Shown one piece after another: positions 1 to 11,700 of a stretch of DNA of 64,000 nucleotides. The first letter of the stretch is position 1; every line of letters begins with the position of its first letter. The stretch lies in assembly GCA_964030785.1 (NCBI GenBank), contig OZ034968.1:30488186-30552185 (forward strand). The letters are read 5' to 3'. A program made the position numbers and the translations under genes. The notes beneath the pieces were generated by a model. It was not told the origin of the DNA and did not search any database. It saw only the letters and a list, made by a program, of their open reading frames with translations. Origin of the DNA: Siderastrea siderea (taxonomy: Eukaryota > Cnidaria > Anthozoa > Scleractinia > Rhizangiidae).

Positions 1-487
1 GGGATGTGAAATTTCTGCTTCCCCAAGTCGTTCCCAGGGCTTTTTCCTTAATCTCCAAGGGAAAAGCCCTGAGAACGAGGTTGCCTGCTACGTGTTACGA
101 AACATGAAAGGCTGTGCATCAGGCTTGGCCTTGACAAAGAGGCTCAGGACAATTGGAAAAATGGCCTATTACGCATTAATATGATTTTTCGGAATCTTTC
201 CCCTTTTCTTAATTCCGCGTCTCAAATGCTACTTTCCTCATATATCTCTTTCCTCTCTATCCCTGTCTACACCCCACCCCCACATAATCACACAGATGTG
301 GTGATGAAAACACAAGTGCTCTTACACGATGAATCAAACAGTCAACGGCACTCTGACACGTGTACAATGAATGAAATGAAACAGAACTGTGCCTGAAAAC
401 TGTGGAAGAGATTCATTATTATTTATTAGAACGTTACAAACTAAGGAACTGCTTCTTTCCACGAGTGTTCTCTTTGATTCTTTGCAG
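1..487. other. Intronic sequence upstream of the membrane-protein exon
   Basis: No gene is supported here. The stretch ends in a pyrimidine-rich tract and TTTGCAG at 481-487, which is a good splice acceptor for the coding exon that follows, so it is read as intron. Positions 28-47 and 60-78 form an imperfect inverted repeat (arms around CAGGGCTTTT / AAAAGCCCTG) that would fold into a hairpin. A repeat shared with 7.7 kb follows at 105-175. Confidence 0.6.
105..175 (+). repeat. Dispersed repeat fragment, same family as 7699-7765
   Basis: Starts with AAAGGCTGTGCA and ends near GGAAAAATGG. The same block, with scattered substitutions, is seen at about 7699-7765, where it forms the right arm of a small fold-back element. 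This copy is therefore read as a degenerate arm of the same MITE-like family. Confidence 0.6.
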
Positions 488-3400
488 GTACCAGGACCGA
501 CCTTGATGCTGGATACAGAGCCTGCAAGTGCATCAAGGGGTTCCACCGTAAAATGCGCTTTGGCCCCTGTGAGAGTTGTCCCTCGCAGGGCCTTGACTGT
601 CTTAACGAGTCCATTTCGTTGAAGAAGGGCTATTACTGGCAGTGGAGCACAGAAGAAAAGAGACTTGCTTATAAAGCTTTCGCCCAAAATTTGCAAATCG
701 AAAACGACTCTTACTGGAGAAATACATCATCTTACAACGGGTCACTTCCTAAGCCTTACCAGTGTCCGCGGCCTAAATCATGCGAAGGGGGACTGGAATC
801 TAGATGCGCCACTGGACACACAGGTCCCCTGTGTGAGGTGTGTGAAAGCAATTATTATAAGCGGGTTCTTTCGTGTAGAGCCTGTCCGTCCGAAACTTGG
901 GTCGTCGTGCAGCTCTCTCTGTTGGGCGTAGGCGTTCTCGCCCTCATAATCATTTTGATATGGAGCGGTAGAAGGAAGAAAACAAAAGGAAAACGTCCGA
1001 TGATTGACATTCTCTTAGCAAGGCTGAAGATCGTCATTGGCTTCTATCAGGTGACATCTGGTATAGTGGAAGCATTCGTGTACGTCAAGTGGCCGTCGTC
1101 CTTATCAGTGATTGGTGATTACGCCGAAATAATCCAGCTCAACATCCTGCAGTTCGTTCCGCTTCACTGCCTCTTTCCGTCGTGGAAACAAGACGCGTTT
1201 AGCAAGATGTACCTTATGCTGGGAAGCAATACTAGCGTGGTTATATTTGCGTTTGTGTGTTACTGGATCAGAAAGCTTTTCCTCTTGAGGAAACTAAACG
1301 CGAACTCCTCAAAAACGAGAACCAAGTTGTCCACAACTAAGGAGTTTCTCTACCGCAATGTGTTTTTGTTCCTTTTTATAACTTACCCCAGCACGTGCTC
1401 CGCGATTTTAAGGACGTTGCCACTCGCGTGCCACAAGCTTTGCACGGAGAGTTCTTGTGCGCTTTACCTCAAGGCAGATTACAGCGTAAAGTGCGAGGGA
1501 GACAGGTATAATTTTTTCAAGCTCTTCGCTTTTGGGGCATCCTCGTACATCGTTGTGCTTCCAGCGCTCGTTTTTTTGGCTTTGTGGAGACATAGGAGAC
1601 AGCAAGTTTTGCGCGCGCAGTCTGGTGATAACAACACCGAGGGGGTCTGCTCAGATGATCCTGAAGATGAAGCCACTGAAGAACGTGCTGAAGATGACGA
1701 TGATACAAATAGTGGTAACGGTTTTTTAATTATTACAGGCCTATATGCTCGATTTCCAGTTGTCATTCGGGAAATCAGCCTGCGCTGAAACCCATGAGGG
1801 CGCGAGAAGGCAAAATTGACCAGACCTGAGAGAGCAGCCGAAATCGAACGTAATGGGTCAAGCATAATCATGACTGAGTTTCTTTTCATGGTCTTTGAGC
1901 TAAGGGATAACTGTAGTTTGTTGTTATTAACCGTAAAGAAACATACTGTAAACGAAACTTTCGGAAAAAAACAGCTTTCGAACGAAAGTTTCAACGGCAC
2001 TTAGAATTAACTCCAAACTAATGATATCCAACTTTTGTACCCAGGCCCTGCTAGACCCACGCGGTATCAGGCCCGGAAGCTTGGTGCGTCATGACTCTTT
2101 CCGTCGGGTGACGTCACCTTCAACTGGTGTTGGACGAAACTTTGGTTATAGATCTCGCTCTAAAGCTTATTTCCTATGTTGAAATATAGTTCAAATGCTG
2201 ACATTTATGATCCTATGGATTGTTTTCGAACTTAAGGATGTTTATTCTCATGCACGTGTTTTCGTGATCCATAGAGGAGACTTCCGGTGAATCAGAGCTC
2301 ATATCAGGAATGAGCTTCCTTTACGAGAACTACAACGATGACGCGTGGTACTGGGAACTAGTGGAGGTGATAAGGAAGCTGGTGTTGACTTGTGGTATTA
2401 TTTTGATTGGCCGTGAGAGCAGAGCGTATGTAGGCCTGGCCTCCACCTGTTCTGGGATGTTTGCCATTGTTTATGCCTTCCGCAAACCAATCAAAGATGA
2501 CTTTGAAGATAAACTGCAGCTGACATCTCTACTTGTGATTTTTCTTAACCTTGGCATTGGAGTAATATTGAAGATCCCTAAAGAGTCTGTTCCATCGGAT
2601 GTGGACCAATATGTAGACTCGCTACTGGTCAATATTCTTGTCGTTGGAGCGAACGTCTTGGTCATTGTCCTAGTAGTGGGTATGTTAATATTTATTGATA
2701 CGCTCTTCCCTTGCCTCCCTGTCTTCCTTCCCTCTTTCCTTGATTTCCTTCCAACTCCCAAATCACCTTCTTTCCTTATTTCGAGTTTCTTCCTTCCTTC
2801 CTCCTTTCCTTCCTTCGTTTCTTCTTCTCCGCCTTTTTCGTATGCTTCAATTTATTCGTTCTTTCATTCATTTCTTCCTACTTTCCTCCATCGCCTCGTA
2901 GCCCCATTCCTTCCCTTTTCCTTTGAATTCCTACCTTTTCTCCTCTTTATATCCATTCGAGTTGTTTATTTATTTGTTGAATCGTTCACTCTTTCAATTC
3001 TTCCATATTTCCTTTCTTGTTCACTCCTTCACGATCACTTTTTTCGCTCATTCATTCATTCATTCATTCATTCCTTGACTCTTCATTCTTTCATTTCTCT
3101 GGTTCCTTAATTCTTTCATTCGTTTGTTCGTTCTTTCATTTGTTCGTTCCTTTGTTCTTTCGTTCGTTCATTTAATATTTCCTTTTTTGAACAGGTCGTT
3201 ATCTTGCAGTGCTGTTGCACAATTTTGTCCTGTGGCGAAAAAATCCCCAGTGCTCAGCGGCCTGCTGCATCACAATGCTTCTGTCCTTGAATGAACTGAG
3301 CAGCGGTGTGAATTCAGTGGCGGGTGGCATGCGCACTGCAAAACTCAGGACAAATCTGGGTGTTGGAGGTGTGGACATGCCGTCCATACGCTCAGCTGTG

Positions 3401-3610
3401 AATGACAACGTTGGATTTGAGATAGAAGAAAACGAGAAATCGCCAAAAGCCAAAAAAGACAAGGGAAAGAGCTCAAAAGCTGTCAGTTTTATGGGGACAG
3501 ATGAAAGTTCTAATGAGGAGGATAAAAAGAACAGAAGAAATTTCGTTCCAGGTGGACCCCGATTCAGTAGTCGTTTCCCACCAAGCCGATCAAGAGTGTT
3601 GGATTCTTAG
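488..3610 (+). CDS. Multipass membrane protein with Cys-rich EGF-like ectodomain (5'-partial, three exons)
   Basis: Exons 488-1714, 2308-2679 and 3195-3610 join in phase (both introns phase 1) with donors GTAACG and GTATGT and acceptors ATCAG and GAACAG, giving 670 residues and a stop at 3608-3610. The first exon opens with an EGF-like Cys pattern (ACKCIKGF, then PCESCPSQGLDC and CEVCESNYYKRVLSCRAC), then a hydrophobic helix VVVQLSLLGVGVLALIIILI and further membrane segments. Exon 2 codes for a conserved YENYNDDAWYWELVEVIRK stretch and at least three more membrane helices. The last exon codes for a charged cytoplasmic tail rich in Lys and Ser. The arrangement resembles large invertebrate membrane proteins with Cys-rich ephrin-receptor-like repeats ahead of a polytopic domain; no named function is known to me. 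The start lies upstream of the window. The exon structure is firm, the role unknown. Confidence 0.8.
2690..3180 (+). repeat. Pyrimidine-rich microsatellite tract in the intron
   Basis: A roughly 490-bp run of TTCC, TTTCATTC and TTCG variants, including TTCATTCATTCATTCATTC near 3050-3070, fills most of the intron between the second and third exons. It keeps a frame open by chance (Ser/Phe/Pro-rich), which should not be read as coding. Confidence 0.85.
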
Positions 3611-4271
3611 GAAAAAAACGTTGGGTATTTTCACTTTTTAAATTACACGAAGAGGAACATTTAAAACAGCTAAACGACACTTTTATTGTAGGACATAGCA
3701 TTTTAGAAGTTATAGGCAAATGTTCACCATGTCGAGTCCTTGTCTGAGTTCCCCTGACTGCGTGCAAAAAAATAATGTGGTTCCGAAAGCCTTTATTAGG
3801 GAGGGAAAATTGTCACACTATAAAAAAAAGATACAGACAAACAAACAAACAAACAAACACAAAAACTGGCTCTTAAAATCCTTCGTCTTGTAATGTACAA
3901 CTTTTCGCTAAATCCCCATCTTGCTTTGCAGTAAGCACCACGTTATGTATATAGCGTTGGGTTAACTAAACAGTGGTATCCAACGGCTCGTTTCCGTTTA
4001 ATATCTCTTCGAAAGACCTCAGCAATTGAACCGAAGAACCAGGCTTTCGTTGACAAAATGTCACTTTAACTTGCTTTCGAAGGGACAAATTTGTCGTTGA
4101 GAGTGATGATGATGAAATGTTTATTAAAACACAGTGTCGCGTTCTATAAAATAATAATGGTCCTCCAGAGACCAGTGCTAACTGATTTAAAAAATTAACG
4201 TAGAAAACCAACTTTTTAAATTGTATTTGCATTACAACAACTCCTAACCAGCTCCCAGTTGGCTCCCAGTT

Positions 4272-4398
4272 GGCTTGTTAGCTCAATTGGTTAGAGCGCT
4301 GCACCGGTATCGCAGAGGTCAGGGTTCGAATCCCGGCAAGCCTGATTTTTTCAGGCTTTCTTTTCGCAACTGCATAAGTTGCGTTAATAACTGCGAGG
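4272..4398 (+). repeat. tRNA-derived SINE-like element with double-hairpin tail
   Basis: Positions 4272-4343 fold as a tRNA: acceptor GGCTTGT, D-arm GCTC..GAGC with TTGG loop, an intact B-box GGTTCGAATCC, and 3' AAGCC. The anticodon loop CCGGTAT lacks the invariant U33, the 31-39 pair is mismatched, and the T-arm/acceptor register is one base off, so a working tRNA is unlikely. Straight after it come two perfect small hairpins: AAGCCTGA/TCAGGCTT at 4337-4360 and GCAACT/AGTTGC at 4367-4383. A tRNA-like head plus this hairpin tail is a dispersed repeat pattern that I recall from coral genomes, hence repeat rather than tRNA gene. Confidence 0.65.
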
Positions 4399-5775
4399 AT
4401 CTTCTTTACACTTATTTCTTCTTTACACTTAAACCTATGATTACAGCAAATTACCAATAATTATACGTTATTTAAAAGGTATGATTTAAGGGGCGACTGA
4501 TATAAGTGAATTTTTAGCCGGAAATAGGACAAGATTTTAAAAGAAAGAAATAACAGAGGGATTAAATTTTACACACCCAGACAGTCCACCCCCACGCAAG
4601 ATCATTTAGGGTTGTTTGTGGACTGTTTTGGAGCCCATCTATCAATTATTAACTTACATTGTAACTTTAACTTACGTTAAATTCTTAACCTTTTCAATTT
4701 TTTTCAGAATTCACAAATTGTCCTCTCCCTTCTTTTTCTTTACGTTTACTTTAAAAATGCAAAAAAAATTCTCTCGGATTTATGGGAGCTCGCACCATGA
4801 TCCTATGATAGCATTTTTGGATTGAATGAAATCTCTTGGAGATAATTAGGAAAAAGGTCAAAACGTTGGGGGAAAAGGCATCCATTTGTATGGCCCCCTT
4901 AAAATTATTTAGGCTGGCTTGCCCTCTTGCCTCTCCAGGCCAGGGAGTTTGTTCCAGAGACAGATCCTCTATAGTGAAGGCTACCTTTTGCCTCCTCCTC
5001 CGATTTAGGTCTAAGAATATGCAAATTTTTAATGCATTTCTCACGTGAAGGGATTAGATGCCAGAAATATTAATAAAAATACTTCTAAGATATGAAGGCC
5101 GGAAATACTGTTGATGCGTTTGAACATTAAAACAATGAGTTGTCTAGCTCTAGTTGTCTAAATCTACAGAAAGGGATAAGAGCACTAAAATTTTTATCTA
5201 AAGTCACGCTAAAGTTGAATCAGCGACAAATTGTCAAAAGCCACGCCTTTTAATTTTCTCCCCTTTACAGATTCAATTGAAATAAGTTCTTACAGGATTA
5301 GTGGGTGCTTAGCGAAATTTTAAGGTAATACCTTTCGATTTTTTTTTCACTTCTAATTGATCCTTACAAGCTTGCTTTCGCGATCGATTTGTTGTCTCTT
5401 CTTGCAAATGAGGTTTCCAAGTAAATGTTGAATGAAACTGATATTCTTGTTTGATTGACATCGGCTAGTGAGGAAGTGAAAGCGTAAAGTCCTGTTCCTC
5501 TGTCGGTGTTTTAACTTAATGCACCTAATATCAATAGACGCTAATGTATATGGGTGTTTTGGGGTTTTCGGTTTCGGTATTGCCTCAAGTTCCTTCACTC
5601 TTCATGATTAATTTGGTGCTTGATCAGTACGTTGTTTCATTGCAATCGTTTATTAAATCAGATGTTCTGTTATAATCCTTTGACAGACCAAAGTAAGACA
5701 CTATACTCAAGTTGGACAACCTTCATCCTCCCGCGAAGTGTGGCCATATTGCATATATTAATCAAATTGGTAATG

Positions 5776-5891
5776 GTAACTGGACTGAGTGGAGTTCAAT
5801 TCAGCGAGTAATCGGGTGAGTAAGCACGAGGACGATTTGAAATTACGAACACGATTCAGCCCCTGAATTGCGCTCCACTTAGTCCAGTTAC
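5776..5891. repeat. Fold-back (MITE-like) inverted repeat
   Basis: Arms 5776-5803 (GTAACTGGACTGAGTGGAG...) and 5864-5891 (its reverse complement with three mismatches) enclose about 60 bp. The whole could fold into one hairpin. No open frame is present. Probably a non-autonomous DNA transposon remnant. Confidence 0.7.
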
Positions 5892-7619
5892 AAATTAATC
5901 TAATCTATAACAAAATGTGAGATTAGAAAATCTACATGCCCTTCAGGGATATAATTATCAGTTTTGCAAGCAGTGGAGAAACAGCTATAAAAAGAACCAT
6001 TTCCGTGCACCTTATTGACTACTACAGCTATCCAATTACAAAAAGTTCAAATGGGGCAGCTGCAATTGGACACCCAACTGATCATCCTCCAATTACGTAT
6101 AAAATAGGCGCGCAGAGAACCAATCACAATCGAGCATTTTGTCCGTAGAAACGATTACATTTAAGTCTTTTAAGACACACAAGCAGTGTACTAAACGGGG
6201 TTGTAAGCATATAAAATGAACTTCAATACTATGTGCTTGTGCTACAAAATCACCTAGCCTGGAAGCTAAAGCAATAGGAACAAAACTTATATAAAATGGA
6301 AGCAGAATTACCAATTCCAGTTAAAATTTTGTTACTAAGAACACCTTAGTAGTAAGTAGTAATAACAACGTAGTAGGGGACCTTCTTAACTATCCGTTAT
6401 TGCTAAGGGCCCATTTACACCAGCTGTACATTTTTGTGTAAATCACACCTACAACATATTTCGACTCTCGTAAGTATGGCGTTGGCGTGTCACATGCAAC
6501 AAAGTATGTAAATCGGCCCTAATTATAAAAAAGACTTCTAAATATCGTTACGTTTGAATCACAACCTTCTATAATTAAGCTCTTTGGCTAGGTTTGTTCA
6601 ACTGAAGGTCCCTTCAGTATTTACAATGCACAACCATATTTGGGAACTCATGTGATTAAAACAGAAAAAAAGAGCGTTCCAATGCATAAAGCGACGCAAG
6701 GATTTGTAGATGTTCACATTAAAAAATGTATGACGTCCTTAAGATGCAAAATTATACGCTTCAACAGATTTGGTGTTTCAGGCATAAACGCTAATCCTAT
6801 ACAAACGTTGATAATTTTAAAAACGATAGAGTTCTTCTGTCGAAGGCACTATCGTGCGATAAGTTGCCCGAGGAAATTTGATGTTCACAACAAATATTGG
6901 CCCGAGAACGTAGTTGGAGGTTTGAACATTGTTGTTATTGAACAACGCTAAAACTTTGAGCGAAAATTGCTAAAACGGGCACTATGCGCCGATAGGCGTC
7001 CGTTGAGGAGAGACACTATTGCTTCAAGTGATCGATTTCGACCAATGGGAGCATGCCAAAATTTAGCCTTGTACTATAAGGGAAGATAGCTTCCCCCTAA
7101 TGCTCCTAAAAATATAAATGCTATCACTTTTCCTTCGAGTTTTACTGAGTTTTCATTCTCACGTACGGTCGAGGACTGGTACTAGTCACGCAAACACAAT
7201 GTGCATTTTTTAACACCCCGTGTTGACACTCACGTCTTTTGCTAAGTTGTAAGCTCGCAACACGCATTCTTGCCAGAAAATGATGTCCTTATCACCAGGT
7301 CTGAATCTGTAGACAAGAACTTCCCTTAACCGACATGCCAACAAATATTTAAATTTATTAAAAGTTTAGTAGCATTAACCGTTAATTACAAGAGCCAAGC
7401 ACGAGAGAAATTAGGCTCGACCAGGCCCAAGTTTATCGTTTATGCCGTCTACACCTGCCACATGTAAAGTATCTCGCGAACCACTCCATTTTGCAGTCCT
7501 ACCAAACTTCTTTTCTAGTGCACATGGCTCTTTTTTATCCGTGCAGAACCCGAACAATTTTCTCTATGTTACGAGTAAAATTTTTTTTCTGCCCATGCCA
7601 AAATACAAATAGAACATTT

Positions 7620-7753
7620 CCGAGTTGTCTTAAGCTTCTTTTGCAAACTTTCATATGAAAATGAGTTTTATTAGCAGGTGAATAAAAACTGATTCTCATG
7701 AGAAAGGCTGTGCACTAAGTCTCGCTTTGAAGAAGAGGCTCAAGGCAACTCGG
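7620..7753. repeat. 134-bp fold-back MITE
   Basis: The ends CCGAGTTG (7620-7627) and CAACTCGG (7746-7753) are perfect inverted repeats, and the similarity continues inward for about 28 bp (CTTAAGCTTCTTTTGCAAA against TTTGAAGAAGAGGCTCAAG). The right arm is the sequence shared with 105-175, which shows that the family is dispersed. Confidence 0.7.
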
Positions 7754-8778
7754 AAATGGACTATTTATGTCGTGTCACCAAAGGTATGATAACAATTGAT
7801 TAGATAATTAATAATAATGGGAATAATTAATAACAATGGGAAACATTTAATGCATGCATCTAAAATAAGGAATTTAACGTTCAATTTCGTCTGTTTGTTA
7901 AAGATGTTTTCAGTTCCTCTCCACGAAGTATTGCACTTTTATTCCGTACTAATGTATTTTAAAAGCAGAGCTTGCGATCGACAGTCGGCCAGGCAGAGGA
8001 AACGATCATAGAAGACTACCTTATGTTAGCGCTCAAGGATAACATCTGAAAACAGCAACTTTGACTTCGAAAGGAAGGGAAGCTTTATTTGTGCTTTCAT
8101 CTGTAAAATGAAAAAATAAAGAAAAGATGAACTTAGACACTTTTGAGGTTCGGTTCGCACTTTTGGACGTAATTTATATAAAAAATCTATAAAATCTATA
8201 AAACTTGGTGATGATGAATGCAACCTAGCTAAGTATATTTTTTCAACTGACAGACAAAATTTCAAAGACTGGGCTCCTGCCGTTGGACTCAACACAATTC
8301 TAGATATGACAAAATAACTGAATGAACGAGGATACGAAAAATTTGAAGTTTTACTGCAAGTTGAGAGGTAATATCATAGAAAATGGTTAGCAAGTGCGAA
8401 TTTGTTATAGTCAAACCTACAAGCTTAAAGAATTTCGCTGTAGCCATGACATTACCTTCTAGCAAACGAAAATGTTTTTCTGTCGACAGGAAAATGTCCA
8501 AATTTCTCTGCGTGCTTCGATTTACGAACGCGAGGAAAGATCATAGTAGCGAGTCTGGGATTAAGTGCCATCTGTCTTACTTCTTTCATTGTAAACCTCG
8601 TCGGATAAGTCGTAATACCGAGGGACTTACCCAATTTTAACTGCATCCACTTGATGCGCGAAGGGGTCATAAATGATTTAAAATTACCCAAGAAAAATGT
8701 TGGAGGAAAATCATTATAGATTATGCCACAATGATGACAGAAAATATAATTCTAACACTCACACGAATCATGCCTTTC

Positions 8779-11700
8779 TCATTCAAACGTGACATCATCT
8801 CCAAGAAGTACGAAGGCAGCCCAGTGTTTGAAATGTTTGTACAACAGTGACTCTCTTAACTTCTTCGCAGACAAGTGAAGAGCCTCGCTTGCACTTGTTT
8901 TCTCTCGCATCAAACTCCTGTAGAACACGTTCATGAAGACTTTCGTAGCTGCATCGCTCACAGGCCATAAGGACATGAGAACTGAGCGAGCACCAGATCC
9001 AAGAAAGGCTCGAGCAATTCCGACAACTCCCTCTGCTGTCATGATCTTACCACGTCCACTATTGCAGCAGCTGAGTACTACCAGCTTGGCCCTTATGCCA
9101 ACCTTTGCTATGTCCTCCATTGTCAACATGAAATCCTCCTTTTTAGCAACTTCACCAGTACGTACATTTGGGGCAAGGGCAATTTCTCCTCTCTCTGCGT
9201 CACCATGGGCTGCAATATGCACCAAGCCTACACTCTGGATCTTTTTTAACACTTCCTCCTTCGTGGCTTGCTCTCCAACAAGCTTATAGTATGGTGCTTC
9301 TACATACCGGGCTACCACATCCACCTCTGTTCTGGCATGTGGAAGAGGTGGTAACAATTGGACCTTTCCTTCAAACTCTACAAGGCCAACCGCCGGGTCT
9401 CCCACTATCAATGCTCCAGTCTGGGAATGGTAATCTTCTGGTGAATCATGAATGACCTGCAGTGATGTCAAGGAGGGAATGAGCCGGACTCGGCACTTTT
9501 CTGACAAGTAATTTCCACTGGAATCTTGCAAGGCTGCGAATGGAATCAAAAACATTCCTCCTTCTGGTATAATGATAATCTCTGGACCTTTGCTAAGATC
9601 AGCGACGGGCGCAATTATCATTTGGTACAATTTTTTTAGATTAGCTTCTCTTTCTTCTTCCTCGTTACCTCGGAATTGATGCTGATTGGCGATTTCACTT
9701 CTTTCATCTGAAGCTGGTGATTCGTCTTCATAGAATGCCGACAACGATCGGTCTTCGTATTCTTCTTCATCGTCTATAGGTAAGGATCTTAACACTGTCG
9801 TCACCAGATTTTGCAGAGAGGAGGTACCTAGCTTTGTTTCAAACGGTTCATACTCGAGGCTTATCTTGCCATTCTTGTCCACGAACCAAAGATAGAGCTG
9901 CTTGGTTATGACGCTCATGAAGAGAAAATCTCGTTTTTGTTTTTCTGCAAGGCTTGTAAGCGAACTCAAAGTGAATTCACTTGTGTTGTTGACCCCCTGA
10001 ATCCCAAAATTGACGGACATCAAGTCTACAAGCGCACGGGCTCGCCCTCGTTCTGCTGTACATAAGGCATCGGCCACTTTTCCAAGGTTAATTAACACCA
10101 GGGATAGTCCCTTATAAAACGAGATGCTCTGGTCGTCTAGTGAGAGCTTGTATTCATCTTTTAGGGACTCCCTTATATTTTCGTGACCTTTAATACTCTC
10201 CAAGAAATAGTCGGTTGCTTTTGTGAAACTTTCCTGGTGAAAATGGCTTACGCCTAAACTGTAAAGGACCAGGTGCTCTTTTTCTTTGATTCCAGTTTCT
10301 TTGATGATCTTAAGTCCTTTTTCCAGGTAGCTGATGGATTTTTCATACTGGCGAAGAGCATAGTAAACGTTTCCGAGGTTCACATAGGTAACTCCTTCTC
10401 CTTCTCTGTCACCAACTTCTTTCCTGATTTCAAGAGCTTTCTCGTGATACTTTAGTGAGACATCATATTGGCCACGAGCATTGAATATGCTACCGAGGTT
10501 GTTGTACGATATAGCTTCCCCTTCTCTGTCTTGAATTTGAATGCAAATTGTGAGTGCCTTCTCTTGATATTCAGTAGCTTTCTCGTACTGCCCGAGGGCA
10601 CGGTATAGTCCAGCCAGGTTGGTGTAGGATGCTTCTTCTCCATCCCTGTCTTCGATTTCTTCGTGAATTTTTAATGCTTCCTCCTGAATTTGTATTGCCT
10701 TCTCGTATTGGCTAAGAGCTTGATACACACCGCCGAGGCCATTATAGGAGGTCCCCAGGGCTCTTCTGCTGTCAATCGCTTTGCTTATCCCAATTGCTTT
10801 TTCAAAATATTCAATGGACTTTTCGTATTGGCCAAGACTCATGTAAGCACCTCCAAGATTGCAGTAGCATCTTCCTTCCTCTTGCTGGTGACCTGTTGCT
10901 CTGCTGATCTCCAATTCTCTTTGGTGATACTTGACTGACGTTTCGATTACTTTGCCAGAATCACCTGCACCATGTTCCTCGCCTCTCTCTGCATCGATGA
11001 TCTCACGAAACTTTTCTTCATATTCAATAGATTTGTCATAAAGGTCGAAAACATAATAAACACACTGAAAAGTAAGTTCATCAAGTTCTCTTGCTTCTTC
11101 TTTTCTTCCTCTTGCATCTTTCTTAATCTCCAATGCTTTCTCTTGGTAATCAGCAGCTTCCTCCTCCCTACCAAGTGCATTACACACGATGCATAGATTC
11201 TGGTAGAATGTTGCTTCTTCTTGTAGATCCCCAACTTCTCTGCTGATCTCCAGACCTTTTGTGTAATACACGATAGACATCTCAAGTTCGCCCTGAATAT
11301 GATATGCAGTACCAAGGCTTTTGAAGGATCTCATTTGTCCTTTTCTGACACAGATGTCTTTACAGAGCCCTAACGCTTTTTGATGATATGTTATGGAATT
11401 CATATATTGACCAAGAGCACAACAGATGTTCCCCAGGTTGTTACACGACACTGCTTCTCCATGTTTGTCTCCAATCGCTTTAAAGATGTCAAGTGACTTT
11501 TCGTGATACTCAACTGCTTTATCAAATTGCTTTTGAGCATGGTAGATGGTACCTATATTACTGTAAGATGTTCCTTCTCTCCTGCAATCTCCACCTTCCC
11601 TGCTAAGTTCAAGCACTTTCTCTTGGTGATGGATTGAGTTCTCAAACTGGCCGCAAAAATACTTGATGGTGCCGAGAGAATTGTGACATCGTATTTCTGC

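Larger units (their letters stand above)
3611..8778. other. Intergenic region without a supported gene
   Basis: Only short, compositionally random open frames are present; the longest (6640-6951) has no recognisable motif. Contents: a CAAA microsatellite near 3838-3859, a tRNA-derived SINE at 4272, a fold-back repeat at 5776-5891, and a 134-bp fold-back element at 7620-7753. It holds the 3' flanks of two convergent genes, the membrane protein (+) and the TPR-CHAT gene (-). Confidence 0.7.

Noticed and set aside
2680..3110. Open extension of the second membrane-protein exon, Ser/Phe/Pro-rich
   Set aside because: It is the intron's pyrimidine microsatellite read in frame; a good donor at 2680 and an in-phase exon at 3195 explain the gene better.
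4272..4343. Functional tRNA gene
   Set aside because: Missing U33, mismatched anticodon stem and shifted T-arm register, plus a SINE-like hairpin tail.
6640..6951. 103-codon open frame
   Set aside because: No motif, no start context, no neighbouring exon, and composition of AT-rich intergenic DNA.
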